From Streptomyces griseus subsp. griseus (lineage in GTDB: Bacteria > Actinomycetota > Actinomycetes > Streptomycetales > Streptomycetaceae), in NCBI RefSeq assembly GCF_000720255.1, contig NZ_JOJE01000006.1, positions 330,652-394,651 of the forward strand: a stretch of DNA of 64,000 nt, in the 5' to 3' direction. The notes below the pieces were generated by a model, which was given only the letters and a program-made list of their open reading frames with translations, made no database searches and was not told where the DNA came from. Positions within the stretch are counted from its first letter, which is position 1, and every line of letters starts with the position of its first letter. Position numbers and translations under genes: made by a program. Shown here in pieces: positions 44,119-52,492 of the stretch.

Positions 44119-45231
44119 CTAGGCTTGTCCGGGTGCCCCGGCTCTCCCCGCCGTGTGCCACGTCCCGAGGAGGTCGATCTCCACCGTGAGCCCTACGCCG
44201 GTGCGCCGCAGTACCTGTTGGCGCACGATGTCGATGGCCTCGCGGAAGGTGGTGGCGCTCGCTCCCTCGTCGGCGACGAGTGTGGGGTGCAGGGACGAGA
44301 TGCGCACGCTGTCGACGATGGGGGTGTTCAGCCCGAACCCCGCCTGCTGGATGAGCCAGCTCGCGCTGACCCGGGTCGAGCCGTCGGGGAAGGAGTTGAT
44401 CGGGGCGTTGCGGGCTCCCAGGCGCCGGGCGTCGGCAGGTCCGACCTCGGGACTGAGGAACACGCTGCCGACCGAACGGCAATCCGTCTCGGTGCAGCCC
44501 ATCACCATGCCCTTGCGCCGCCGCACGGTGAGCACCGCCTCGGCGGCATCGGCGAGCGGAACCCTGCCGCCGACCGGGACATCGAGCACGCCGGCGACGG
44601 CACCGTAGGTGACCGGTGCGCTCAACTCCGAGCGGCGCAGCGCGAACACGAGGCTCAGCAGGGTCCAGCGGCGGGATCGTTTGAAGACGCTGCTGCGGTG
44701 GCCCAGGCCGCACTCGCGCGCGCTCAGGGTGACGTGGCGCCCCAGAACCCAGTCCCAGGCCCGCACTTCGACGAGAGTGTCGGAGACTTCCTGGCCGTAC
44801 GCGCCGACGTTCTGCATGGGCGTGGCGCCCACGGTCCCCGGGATGCCGGCGAGCATCTCCATGCCACTGAGGCCCTCGGCGATGACGGTTTCGACCAGGT
44901 CGGTGAGGAGGTGCCCGGCCTGCACCTCCACCAGGGCGCGGCCTTCGGCGTCCGTCGCGCCGATCCGCAACCCCCGGTTGCCGAGCCGCAGCACGGGGGA
45001 GTCGCAGCCGAGGTCACTGACCAGAACGTTGCTCCCCGACCCCAGGCAGACGGGACTGCCGGGACAGGTCCGGGCCAATTCGACGAACTCCAGGAAGTCG
45101 GCGGGGTCCTGGAGTTCGACGAGGACCGACGCGGGCCCGCCGAGGCCCAGCGTCGTCATCGGGGCGAGCGGCACCCCGTGGCTGATCCTGATGTGCCTGT
45201 TGATGTCCTTCTCACGGTACGGACTTCTCAA
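44119..45231 (-). CDS. MurB-like FAD-dependent oxidoreductase
   Basis: The 370-residue protein is a UDP-N-acetylmuramate dehydrogenase homologue: MTTLGLGGPASVLVEL, CLGSGSNVLVSD, LAGIPGTVGATPMQNVGAYG, then SVGSVFLSP with the catalytic Ser, and a C-terminal segment. The start is TTG 45231 overlapping the regulator stop. It is coupled to a pathway regulator inside a biosynthetic cluster, so it is probably not the housekeeping MurB. It could reduce an enol ether or enamide of the product, or act as a resistance or supply copy. I cannot decide. Confidence 0.8.
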   Translation of the reverse strand: MRSPYREKDINRHIRISHGVPLAPMTTLGLGGPASVLVELQDPADFLEFVELARTCPGSPVCLGSGSNVLVSDLGCDSPVLRLGNRGLRIGATDAEGRALVEVQAGHLLTDLVETVIAEGLSGMEMLAGIPGTVGATPMQNVGAYGQEVSDTLVEVRAWDWVLGRHVTLSARECGLGHRSSVFKRSRRWTLLSLVFALRRSELSAPVTYGAVAGVLDVPVGGRVPLADAAEAVLTVRRRKGMVMGCTETDCRSVGSVFLSPEVGPADARRLGARNAPINSFPDGSTRVSASWLIQQAGFGLNTPIVDSVRISSLHPTLVADEGASATTFREAIDIVRQQVLRRTGVGLTVEIDLLGTWHTAGRAGAPGQA

Positions 45232-46535
45232 CTCGCGACCCGCAGCCGGTCGGTGCCCAGGAGGACGTCGACGCGCTGCACGACTTCACGCGCCGCGGCA
45301 CTGTCGTACTGTTTCAGCTTTCGCCGCAGATCCGCGAGACGGACCTGGGCGCGCTGCGACGTCATCACCTCCGCCAGCGACAGCGCCTCGTCGGCGGCTT
45401 CGACGGCGCCGTCGAACTCCTCGCGTCCCAGTCGCGCCTCGGCCAGGGAGGCCCAGTGCAGCATCCGGTTGCGGGGCTGGCTTTCCCCGAACAGTTCCAG
45501 CCCGCGTTCCAGGCACTGTTCGGCCCGCCTGTAGTCCCCGAGTTCCAGCCAGGCCCGTCCGGCGTCCGCCACCATCACGGGGGGCGACACCCAGGAGAGC
45601 CAGGGCGCGTCGGCCGAGGAATCGTTGTCCTGGCTCAGATCGGCAGCCTCGTTCAGGGCGCGCACACAGCCGGCCTTGTCACCGAGCCGGGCCAGGGCAC
45701 GGGCCTCGCGCGTCGCGAGCAGGGCGTGACCGATGCTGAAGTCCTCCCTGCACGAACCTTTGCGCGCGATGCGGATCAACCGCAGTCCTTCCTCCTGCCG
45801 GGTCTCCCAGGTGGCACAGTAACTCATACAGGAGATGATGTACGCGGCCAGTGGCCGGTCCTGGGCGGTCCTGGCGGTGGCGAGCCCGTAGAGGAAGTAG
45901 GACTGGCTGCGCCGGCGCAGCCCGAGGTCGGCGGCCAGCCAACCCGCGAGCTGCGCGAGCTCCGCGATGATGCGGTGCAGTTGCAGGCCGGTTTGGGTGT
46001 CGTAGGAGTGCTCGGCGGCCAGCTTCCGCGCCGACTGCATGTCCTGCAGGGCCCAATCCATGGCGAGCCTGGTGCTGGCGATGTCGTCGACCTTGCGGAG
46101 CTGGCCGATGCGAGTGGTGAGCATGTCAAGCGCAATGTCGGGCACCTCGGATCCACCGGACCGGCTGGGCGAGGCGGAGCCCGTGTCCACCAGCCAGTCC
46201 ACTGCGGCGCTGACGGGGCCGGTCGACGTGTGGGGGACGTCGGGGGTGGGGAGGACGGACGGGGCGATGAGGACCGGTCCCTGGGGGCGGCTGTCGGGGA
46301 AGTGCCGGGGCCAGAGCGCTTCCGCCGTGATGGGCTCGCCGAGTTGGTCGGTGAGTATCTCCGCGATCAGATGGGGGAGTTGACGCCGCGGCAGAGAGCC
46401 CTGCAGCCAGTTGTAGGGGGCTTTGTTGCTGATCGTTCCGGTGCCGTACCTTTTGTTTATCTCGCGAGCCAACTGTTCCGGCGACCACCCGAGCCGGGCC
46501 AGGCAGGAGGCCAGCAACGAAGAAGTCCGGGTCAT
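45228..46535 (-). CDS. Helix-turn-helix/TPR transcriptional regulator
   Basis: The 435-residue protein has an N-terminal DNA-binding-like segment (SPEQLAREINKRYGTGTISN, APYNWLQGSLPRRQLPHLIA). A long alpha-helical region with tetratricopeptide character follows (GYL-type pairs such as RAWLELGDYRRAEQCLERGL and ARLGREEFDGAVEAADEALS). This architecture is common in Streptomyces regulators of development and antibiotic clusters. It is divergent from the LmbU-family gene, with 867 bases between, and leads the operon with the MurB-like gene. It is a candidate binder of the cluster palindromes. Confidence 0.75.
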   Translation of the reverse strand: MTRTSSLLASCLARLGWSPEQLAREINKRYGTGTISNKAPYNWLQGSLPRRQLPHLIAEILTDQLGEPITAEALWPRHFPDSRPQGPVLIAPSVLPTPDVPHTSTGPVSAAVDWLVDTGSASPSRSGGSEVPDIALDMLTTRIGQLRKVDDIASTRLAMDWALQDMQSARKLAAEHSYDTQTGLQLHRIIAELAQLAGWLAADLGLRRRSQSYFLYGLATARTAQDRPLAAYIISCMSYCATWETRQEEGLRLIRIARKGSCREDFSIGHALLATREARALARLGDKAGCVRALNEAADLSQDNDSSADAPWLSWVSPPVMVADAGRAWLELGDYRRAEQCLERGLELFGESQPRNRMLHWASLAEARLGREEFDGAVEAADEALSLAEVMTSQRAQVRLADLRRKLKQYDSAAAREVVQRVDVLLGTDRLRVAS

Positions 46536-47402
46536 AAATGAGGGGCCTCGACTGTGGGGGGGATTGACGCCGGCGTGGGGGTGTGCCGAAGCCCGGGAGG
46601 CACACGTCTGGATTCGTGCACGGCGGATTCCCTCGTGGAGATGCGGCCGGCGATCCGATGTCTCCCAGGGTTCCGCATGTCAAGCCTTCCGGCGGTCATT
46701 TTTCCTCCTTGAGAAGGCGAGGATCTCTGACATTCCCGGCGATGATCGGCCCAACACTATGAGCGGAGGCGCACTGCCGCAACTGGCATACCCGCCTCTC
46801 CGGACTCGTACACGATCACGGCCGGGCGGGGGCGTGGGTGTGGTGCGAGGACGGGGAGCGCCTGCGCGACGGCTTCGGCTGAACGGGGTCAAATCCTCGC
46901 TGTGCAGGGAACTTTGACGAGACGTCATCTGGGCGGGGGCCCGCGCTCGCGGGGCTCGCCGGTTGGGGGCCGCTGTCGGGGCACTCGTCGCCGGGCAGGG
47001 CACCGGGGCGGTGCCGGCCCGGCTTGCCCGGCACTCGGCCGGCGGCTTCGTGAAGACGACCGCCGTCCCGTGGAACCGGAGCGGCCGTGAAGAATAAACG
47101 GACGATAGAATTCCGCCCGAGGGCGGCGGCCCGGGGGCGGAGGAATACCCCCGCGCGGCACCCGCACCCCCGCGGAATCGGAGACTCCTGACCGTCGCTG
47201 ACCGTCTGACTGACCAAGCTGACCAAGCTGACCGGCAGGCCTCTATCGAAACGGACTGCCGTTGCATTGGACTGTGATCAGGGCCGAACCCCCGCTCAAG
47301 GAGGTTCCAGGGCCGGTCGTCCGGGCGGCGGCACGAGGAGAACACCGATCCGCCGTCGACGAGGACATACCAGAACGTCGGTGCACTCTACGTGGAGGTG
47401 TG
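46536..47402. other. Long divergent regulatory region
   Basis: The 867 bases between the TPR regulator and the LmbU-family gene contain no protein I can support on either strand. They hold an AT-richer patch near 47088-47115 and a run of CTGACC direct repeats at 47190-47235. The LmbU ribosome binding site is GGAGGTG just before 47403. Long leaders of this size usually mean several promoters or regulator sites. Confidence 0.5.
47190..47235 (+). repeat. Five CTGACC direct repeats
   Basis: CTGACC starts at 47190, 47200, 47212, 47221 and 47230. The spacings of 10, 12, 9 and 9 bases place the copies on nearly the same face of the helix. They lie 170-210 bases upstream of the LmbU-type start. Direct repeats spaced by about a turn are used by SARP-type activators, but simple slippage could also make them. 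Confidence 0.5.
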
Positions 47403-48068
47403 ATGACGGCTGCGACCATCGAAGCAAAGGTCAGCAAGCCGCTGTTCCGTGGGCGTCGCGAGACGATTCCCGCACAGCGGCGATCGCAGGACGAGGCCTC
47501 GTCCCAGGAGCAGGTACTCACCACCAGAATCGGTCTCCACATGCCGACCGGCCTGTCCTTCGAGGACTGGGAGCGTGCCGGGCGCCAGATATCGAGCCTC
47601 GTGAATTCGTCCACCTGGTGGCTGGGGGACTGGCTGGTGTACGGGAAGGAGCACTACACCGACCGCTACCAGCGCGGCATCCGGTCCGCCGGACTCCAGT
47701 ACCAGACGCTGCGGAACTACGCCTGGGTGTCCCGGCGGTTCGAGTTCGACCGGAGGCGTCCCGCGCTGAGTTTCCAGCACCACGCCGAAGTGGCGTCGTT
47801 GCCGGTCGACGAGCAGGAGACCTGGCTCGACCGCGCGGAGCAGAACAAGTGGACCACCAAACAGTTACGCAACGCCATCAGCCTCGCCCGCGAGGGCGAG
47901 AAAGCGAACGACGGCACAGAGGTCGAGGCGAAGCGGCAGCTCTCGGTCCCTGACAGTCGGGTGCAGTGCTGGCACAAGGCCGCACAGCAGGCGGGTACCG
48001 ACCTGGAGCACTGGATGCTCACGACCCTCGACAACGCAGCGGAGCGGATACTGGCCGAACAGCAGTAG
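47403..48068 (+). CDS. LmbU-family transcriptional regulator
   Basis: The 221-residue protein has the conserved LmbU/NovE/HrmB core: GLSFEDWERAGRQISSLVNS, STWWLGDWLVYGKE, YQTLRNYAWVSRRFEFDRRR, LSFQHHAEVASLPVDEQETW. These proteins are pathway-specific regulators of lincomycin, novobiocin and hormaomycin biosynthesis. Codon 155 (47865-47867) is TTA, the rare leucine codon read by the bldA tRNA in Streptomyces. Its translation should therefore be delayed until development, which links the cluster to the life cycle. It has its own strong ribosome binding site and no close downstream partner on its strand. Confidence 0.9.
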   Translation: MTAATIEAKVSKPLFRGRRETIPAQRRSQDEASSQEQVLTTRIGLHMPTGLSFEDWERAGRQISSLVNSSTWWLGDWLVYGKEHYTDRYQRGIRSAGLQYQTLRNYAWVSRRFEFDRRRPALSFQHHAEVASLPVDEQETWLDRAEQNKWTTKQLRNAISLAREGEKANDGTEVEAKRQLSVPDSRVQCWHKAAQQAGTDLEHWMLTTLDNAAERILAEQQ

Positions 48069-48146
48069 CCGCACCGCGAACGGGGCGAGTCGGGTGACTC
48101 CTCGCGACCTTCCGGGAGCCACCCGCGCCCACCCCGTCGCGCCGCG

Positions 48147-48794
48147 CTAACCCGGCAGCCGTCCCATGAGCTCGGCCGTCTCGCGGTAGTGCCCCTGCTC
48201 GCGCTCGCTGAACGACTGCCGCACGCGGTCGCGCACCTCGGCCGGCTGCTCTTGGCTGAGCTTGAACATGCCCTCGGCGCCGGTCACCCGTATCCGGAAC
48301 GCGCCCACGGCGGGCACGATCTTGCGGAAGTAGCCGACCGAACGGGACATGTCCCAGTCGTCGCCGAACTCCGCCTCGAAGGCGGTCACGGTGGATCGCA
48401 CGACGGCCAGCGTCTCCTCGGTCGAATCGAATTTCTCGACCACGCCGTGCACATGAACCGACGTGAAGTTCCAGGTCGGAGCCGCCGGGGTCGTTTTGTA
48501 CACCGCCGGTGAGACGTAGCCGTGCGGTCCTGTGAATATCAGCAGGACGACGCCACCCGTTTCCAGAGCCGACCACTGTGGATTCGCCCGGTTCATATGG
48601 CCCAGCAGTACGGCACCGGACAGGTCGGCCGACCATTCGCTGGTCATGTCCGGATCCGGAATTACGGGAAGGTGCGTGGCGAACGGGCCGCGGTCGCGAT
48701 CGCCGTTGATTGCCATCAGCGCCAGCGGATTGGACCGTATCAGGTCGATCATCCAGGAACTGTCTGGTTCACGGTAGTGACTGGGGACGAACAT
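48147..48794 (-). CDS. ktzT: KtzT-like piperazate synthase (PaiB/FMN-binding fold)
   Basis: The 215-residue protein begins MFVPSHYREPDSSWMIDLIR and continues with THLPVI and LLGHMNRANPQWS. It ends with FRIRVTGAEGMFKLSQ, the PaiB-family pattern, which automated pipelines call an FMN-binding negative regulator. The haem enzyme KtzT, which makes the N-N bond of piperazate from N5-hydroxyornithine, belongs to the same fold. The divergent neighbour is an ornithine N-hydroxylase, so the synthase reading is strongly favoured. His66 falls where I recall the haem ligand. A stand-alone PaiB regulator remains possible. Confidence 0.82.
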   Translation of the reverse strand: MFVPSHYREPDSSWMIDLIRSNPLALMAINGDRDRGPFATHLPVIPDPDMTSEWSADLSGAVLLGHMNRANPQWSALETGGVVLLIFTGPHGYVSPAVYKTTPAAPTWNFTSVHVHGVVEKFDSTEETLAVVRSTVTAFEAEFGDDWDMSRSVGYFRKIVPAVGAFRIRVTGAEGMFKLSQEQPAEVRDRVRQSFSEREQGHYRETAELMGRLPG

Positions 48795-48816
48795 CTGGCA
48801 TTCACCCTTTCCTCGC

Positions 48817-48834
48817 TGTCCTGTCGGCAGGACA
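48817..48834. promoter_or_regulatory. Cluster palindrome, copy B
   Basis: TGTCCTG-TCGG-CAGGACA, with one further C/G pair outside, lies 23 bases upstream of the KtzT start in the 294-base divergent KtzT/KtzI region. It differs from the other copies by symmetric C-to-T changes in both arms, a compensating pair typical of a protected inverted repeat. Confidence 0.65.
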
Positions 48835-49088
48835 GATCCTGCGGGCGTGGCACTGAGGCCTCTTGAACGGTTTGCCCGGACGCTCTAGGTTGGGCTCGAC
48901 GTGTTATCCAGCGTAATGCTGAATTCGTCTGACGGATCATCGGCCGAGATTTCGAGACTAGCAAAAAGCAGGCTCGGTGAGAGTCGGTAGTCTTTCGATC
49001 GAGATTCGGTCACGGTGTTCAAAGGTGCGTACCGCCCCTTCGGTGCCGCGAAATCCCTGTGACAACGACGCTAGGGTGAGACTCTTCT

Positions 49089-50435
49089 ATGGATGCTTAT
49101 GCGCGCGAGATGTACGACGTGGTGGGAATCGGGTTCGGCCCGTCCAACCTGTCGCTCGCCATCGCGCTGGAAGAACACGAGGCGAATGTGTCGGCGGGGC
49201 CGATCAGCGCCGCGTTCTTCGAGCGACAGCCGTCGTTCGGCTGGCACCGAAACATGCTGCTGCCCTCGGCCACCATGCAGATCTCTTTCCTGAAGGACCT
49301 GGCCACCTTCCGGAATCCGGTGTCGCGGTACAGCTTCATCGCCTACCTGCACACATCGGGCAGGCTGGTCCAGTTCGTCAACAACCAGAACTTCTTCCCG
49401 ACGCGCCAGGAATTCCACCAATACCTCGAATGGGCGGAGTCGAACTTCAGCGACCGGGTCTCCTACGGCTCGGAAGTCACGGCGATCCGGCTGGCACCGG
49501 AATCCGTTCCCGGGGAGTCCGGCCACCTCCAGGTGGAAGTCCGCCAGGGCATCACAGGCGTCCGCAGGACGGTCGACGCGCGCAACGTGGTCATCTCCAC
49601 GGGGCTGGTGCCGCGCATGCCGTCCGGGGTGGAACGCGACGACCGTGTGTGGCACAGCTCGGAGTTTCTGCAGAAGTACAGGCAGATCGAAACCCACGAC
49701 CTCAAGAGGGTCGCGGTGGTCGGTGCCGGGCAGAGCGCGGCCGAGATCACCCGGTTCCTGCACGACGCCCTGCCGCACGCACGGGTCTACGCCGTCATCC
49801 CGTCCTACGGGTACTCCGTCGCGGACGACACACCCTTCGCCAACCAGGTCTTCGACCCCGCTGCCGTGGACGACTACTACTTCGGCACCGAGCAGACACG
49901 CGAGGCGTTCTGGCGCTACCACAAGAACACCAACTACTCGGTGGTCGACGACGAGATCATCAGAGACCTGCACCGGCGCTCGTACGACGAGGACGTGCGC
50001 AACGACAGGCGCCTGTACTTCCTCAACCTGACGCGGGTGCGCGACGTCCAGCGGGCCGGCACCGAGCTGCGCGTGCGTCTGCACTCGCTGCTCGACACCG
50101 AGTCCGAGCCGCTCGACGTGGACGCGCTCGTCTTCGCCACCGGCTACGACACGATGCAGCCCACCGGACTGCTGGGCGACCTCGACCGCTACTGCCTGCG
50201 TGACGAGGCGGGCCGCTACCGGGCGGAGCGTGACTACCGGCTCGTCACCACGCCGGAGTTGCCCTGCGGGATCTACCTCCAGGGCGGCACCGAGCACACC
50301 CACGGCCTCACGTCGTCACTGTTGTCGAATGTCGCCGTACGCAGCGGAGAGATCGCGGACTCCATCATCCACAGGCGCGCCGGACAGGGACTCGAACCGG
50401 TGGTCTCCCTGGACGCGGCCGCCCGGACCGGCTGA
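49089..50435 (+). CDS. ktzI: L-ornithine/lysine N-hydroxylase, KtzI-like
   Basis: The 448-residue flavin monooxygenase has the FAD motif GIGFGPSNLSLAIALEE and the siderophore-type HxNMLLPSATMQISFLKDL block. The NADPH motif VVGAGQSAAEITRFLHD and the ATGY-like FATGYDTMQPTG are also present. It hydroxylates the terminal nitrogen of ornithine (or lysine) with NADPH and oxygen. Together with the divergent KtzT-type gene this gives piperazic acid. It heads the operon of A protein, carrier, thioesterase, radical SAM and SHMT-like enzymes, though a hairpin follows its stop. Confidence 0.9.
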   Translation: MDAYAREMYDVVGIGFGPSNLSLAIALEEHEANVSAGPISAAFFERQPSFGWHRNMLLPSATMQISFLKDLATFRNPVSRYSFIAYLHTSGRLVQFVNNQNFFPTRQEFHQYLEWAESNFSDRVSYGSEVTAIRLAPESVPGESGHLQVEVRQGITGVRRTVDARNVVISTGLVPRMPSGVERDDRVWHSSEFLQKYRQIETHDLKRVAVVGAGQSAAEITRFLHDALPHARVYAVIPSYGYSVADDTPFANQVFDPAAVDDYYFGTEQTREAFWRYHKNTNYSVVDDEIIRDLHRRSYDEDVRNDRRLYFLNLTRVRDVQRAGTELRVRLHSLLDTESEPLDVDALVFATGYDTMQPTGLLGDLDRYCLRDEAGRYRAERDYRLVTTPELPCGIYLQGGTEHTHGLTSSLLSNVAVRSGEIADSIIHRRAGQGLEPVVSLDAAARTG

Positions 50436-50447
50436 CCGGCCCGGTGC

Positions 50448-50485
50448 GCGGGTCCGCTGTCCCGCCGACGGGACAGCGGACCCGC
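50448..50485. terminator. 17-base hairpin after KtzI that also contains cluster palindrome copy C
   Basis: A perfect 17-base stem (50448-50464 with 50469-50485) closes on a CCGA loop just after the KtzI stop. The central 18 bases (50458-50475) read TGTCCCG-CCGA-CGGGACA, the same core as copies A, B and D. It can therefore serve both as a terminator of KtzI mRNA and as an operator 57 bases upstream of the A-protein start. Confidence 0.7.
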
Positions 50486-50541
50486 GGTGCGCGACGCGCA
50501 ATCCCTAGCCGTCCCACGTGACCAAGCCCCTGGGGGCAGCG

Positions 50542-52131
50542 ATGACCAAGGAACCAAGGACGTCCGAGGCGGGCCGAGACCTTCACCGGCTCTGGGGCGG
50601 CGAAGCCGAGACACAGTGCCTGCTCGCCGCGTTCGCCGGTGTCGTGCGGATGCGCCCGGACGCCGTCGCGGTGAAGGACGAGGAAGGCGAGCTGACCTAC
50701 GCCGGGCTCGCGACATGGGCTGCCCGGATCGCCGAGGTCCTCGGCCGGAACGGCGTACGCCCGGGAGACCGGGTTGCCGTCACGGGCCCACGTGGCGCCG
50801 CCATTGTCGCGGCGATGCTGGCCGCGCTCAGCGTGCGAGTGACCTATGTGCCTCTCGATGCCGAGTACCCGGTGCGACGGCTGCGGCACATGGCCGCCGA
50901 CAGCGAGGCCTGCCTGCTGCTGTTCAGCGGGTCCGAACCTGCTTTTGATCCCGAGGCCCCCGCGGTCCGCATCCCCCCGGCACCGGACCTGGCCGATCCG
51001 GCGGCCGCCGAGGCGCTGACACGGCTGCCGTGCCGGCCGGACCTGCCCGTGTACCTCATCTACACGTCCGGCTCCACCGGTCTGCCCAAGGGCGTGGCCC
51101 TGCCCCATCGTTGCGTCGACAACATGGCGGCCTGGCAGTGGCGCCACTCGGTCCGCCCCGACCTGCGTACAGCCCAGTTCGCGCCGCTCAACTTCGACGT
51201 GTGGTTCCAGGAGGTGCTCGGGACGCTCTGCGGCGGCGGGACCCTCGTCGTGATGCCCGAAGCCCTGCGGCGCGACCCGATCGCCCTGCTGGACTGGCTC
51301 GCCGACCACCGAATCGAGCGCCTCTTCCTCCCGTACGTCGCTCTGCACATGCTGGCCGTGGCCGCCGAGGCCGCGGACACGCTGGAGCAACTCGTACTGG
51401 CGGAGGTGAACACCGCCGGGGAGCAGCTCGTGTGCACCCCGGCCGTACGGGAGTTCTTCCGCCGTCTGCCGGACTGCCGGCTGAACAACCACTACGGGCA
51501 GAGCGAATCCGCGATGGTGACCGTGCACACGCTCACGGGCTCCAGCGACGACTGGCCCACGCTCCCCCCGATCGGGCGCCCGCTGCCGGGCTGCGAGGTC
51601 CTCGTCGTCCCGGCCCGGCCCGACGAGTCGTCGGTGGGCGAACTGCTGGTCGCCGGCGCACCGGTGTCGGCCGGCTATCTGAACCAGCCCGCGCTCACCG
51701 CCGAGCGGTATGTCACCCTCGACGAACCGACCCCGCACGGCCACCTCCGGATGTTCCGCACCGGAGACCTGGTGCGCGTCGATGACGGCACCCTGTACCT
51801 GCTGAGCCGGATCGACCACGAGGTGAAGATCCGCGGGGTGCGGGTGAACCCCCTCGAAGTGGACGCCTGCCTGCTGGAGCAGCCGGGCGTCGTGGAGGCG
51901 GTCACGGTGGCGGTGGACCTCGCCCAGGGCTCCCGCCAGCTGCGCGCGGCCGTGACGTCGGACGTCGGCGCGGACGAGTTCGACGGTGACCGCGTGCTCA
52001 AGGCGCTCACCGAGCTGCTGCCCGAACAGTTCGTCCCCGTCTCGATCACCGTGGTGCCGGAACTGCCGCGCACCCCCAGTGGAAAGGCCGACCGGGACGC
52101 CATCGCCGCACTGCTCGCTCCGTCGCCGTGA
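50542..52131 (+). CDS. Stand-alone NRPS adenylation protein, proline-like code
   Basis: The 529-residue protein is a complete A domain: core A3 IYTSGSTGLPKGVALPH, A5 NNHYGQSESAM, A7 MFRTGDLVRV, A8 HEVKIRGVRVNPLEV and A10 RTPSGKADRDAI with the catalytic Lys. Reading the specificity positions by eye gives DVQFNAHMVK, which is close to the DVQxxAHVVK codes for proline. A six-membered analogue such as piperazate is also conceivable given the neighbours. ATG 50542 is preferred over GTG 50518 because GGGGGC lies upstream. It presumably loads the carrier encoded next. Confidence 0.88.
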   Translation: MTKEPRTSEAGRDLHRLWGGEAETQCLLAAFAGVVRMRPDAVAVKDEEGELTYAGLATWAARIAEVLGRNGVRPGDRVAVTGPRGAAIVAAMLAALSVRVTYVPLDAEYPVRRLRHMAADSEACLLLFSGSEPAFDPEAPAVRIPPAPDLADPAAAEALTRLPCRPDLPVYLIYTSGSTGLPKGVALPHRCVDNMAAWQWRHSVRPDLRTAQFAPLNFDVWFQEVLGTLCGGGTLVVMPEALRRDPIALLDWLADHRIERLFLPYVALHMLAVAAEAADTLEQLVLAEVNTAGEQLVCTPAVREFFRRLPDCRLNNHYGQSESAMVTVHTLTGSSDDWPTLPPIGRPLPGCEVLVVPARPDESSVGELLVAGAPVSAGYLNQPALTAERYVTLDEPTPHGHLRMFRTGDLVRVDDGTLYLLSRIDHEVKIRGVRVNPLEVDACLLEQPGVVEAVTVAVDLAQGSRQLRAAVTSDVGADEFDGDRVLKALTELLPEQFVPVSITVVPELPRTPSGKADRDAIAALLAPSP

Positions 52132-52213
52132 CGCCCTCGTGTCACACGGCCGGCACGGACGTCCGTACCGGGAAAAGCCCGCCCAACCGAATCGACCCGA
52201 ACAGGGGTGCGAC

Positions 52214-52492
52214 ATGGAAGACAGCGAATACAACACACCGACCGAGCGACGGCTCGCGGAGATCTGGGCCGAGGTGCTGCGGCTGGAGAAGGTCAAGCGC
52301 GATCAGGACTTCTTCGAGATCGGCGGGGACTCCCTGCTGGCCACCACCGTCGTCCTGAAGGCCTGCACGGCCTGGGAGGTCAAGTTCACGGTCAGGGTCC
52401 TGCTCGACGCCCCGGTCCTCGCCGACCTGGCCGAGCGCATCGACCGCATGGTCGCGGATACAGGACGTCAGCCCGCCCGGGCCGGCGCGTGA
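52214..52492 (+). CDS. Peptidyl carrier protein
   Basis: The 92-residue protein is a carrier domain with Ser in FFEIGGDSLLATT. It starts at ATG 52214, 82 bases after the A protein. Its stop overlaps the thioesterase start (GTGA). The separate A and carrier proteins are typical of pathways in which an amino acid is modified while bound, before transfer to the assembly line. The radical SAM and SHMT-like enzymes downstream could act on it. Confidence 0.92.
   Translation: MEDSEYNTPTERRLAEIWAEVLRLEKVKRDQDFFEIGGDSLLATTVVLKACTAWEVKFTVRVLLDAPVLADLAERIDRMVADTGRQPARAGA

Noticed and set aside
48147..48794. Reading as a PaiB-type negative transcriptional regulator
   Set aside because: The divergent ornithine N-hydroxylase and NRPS context favour the piperazate synthase of the same fold.
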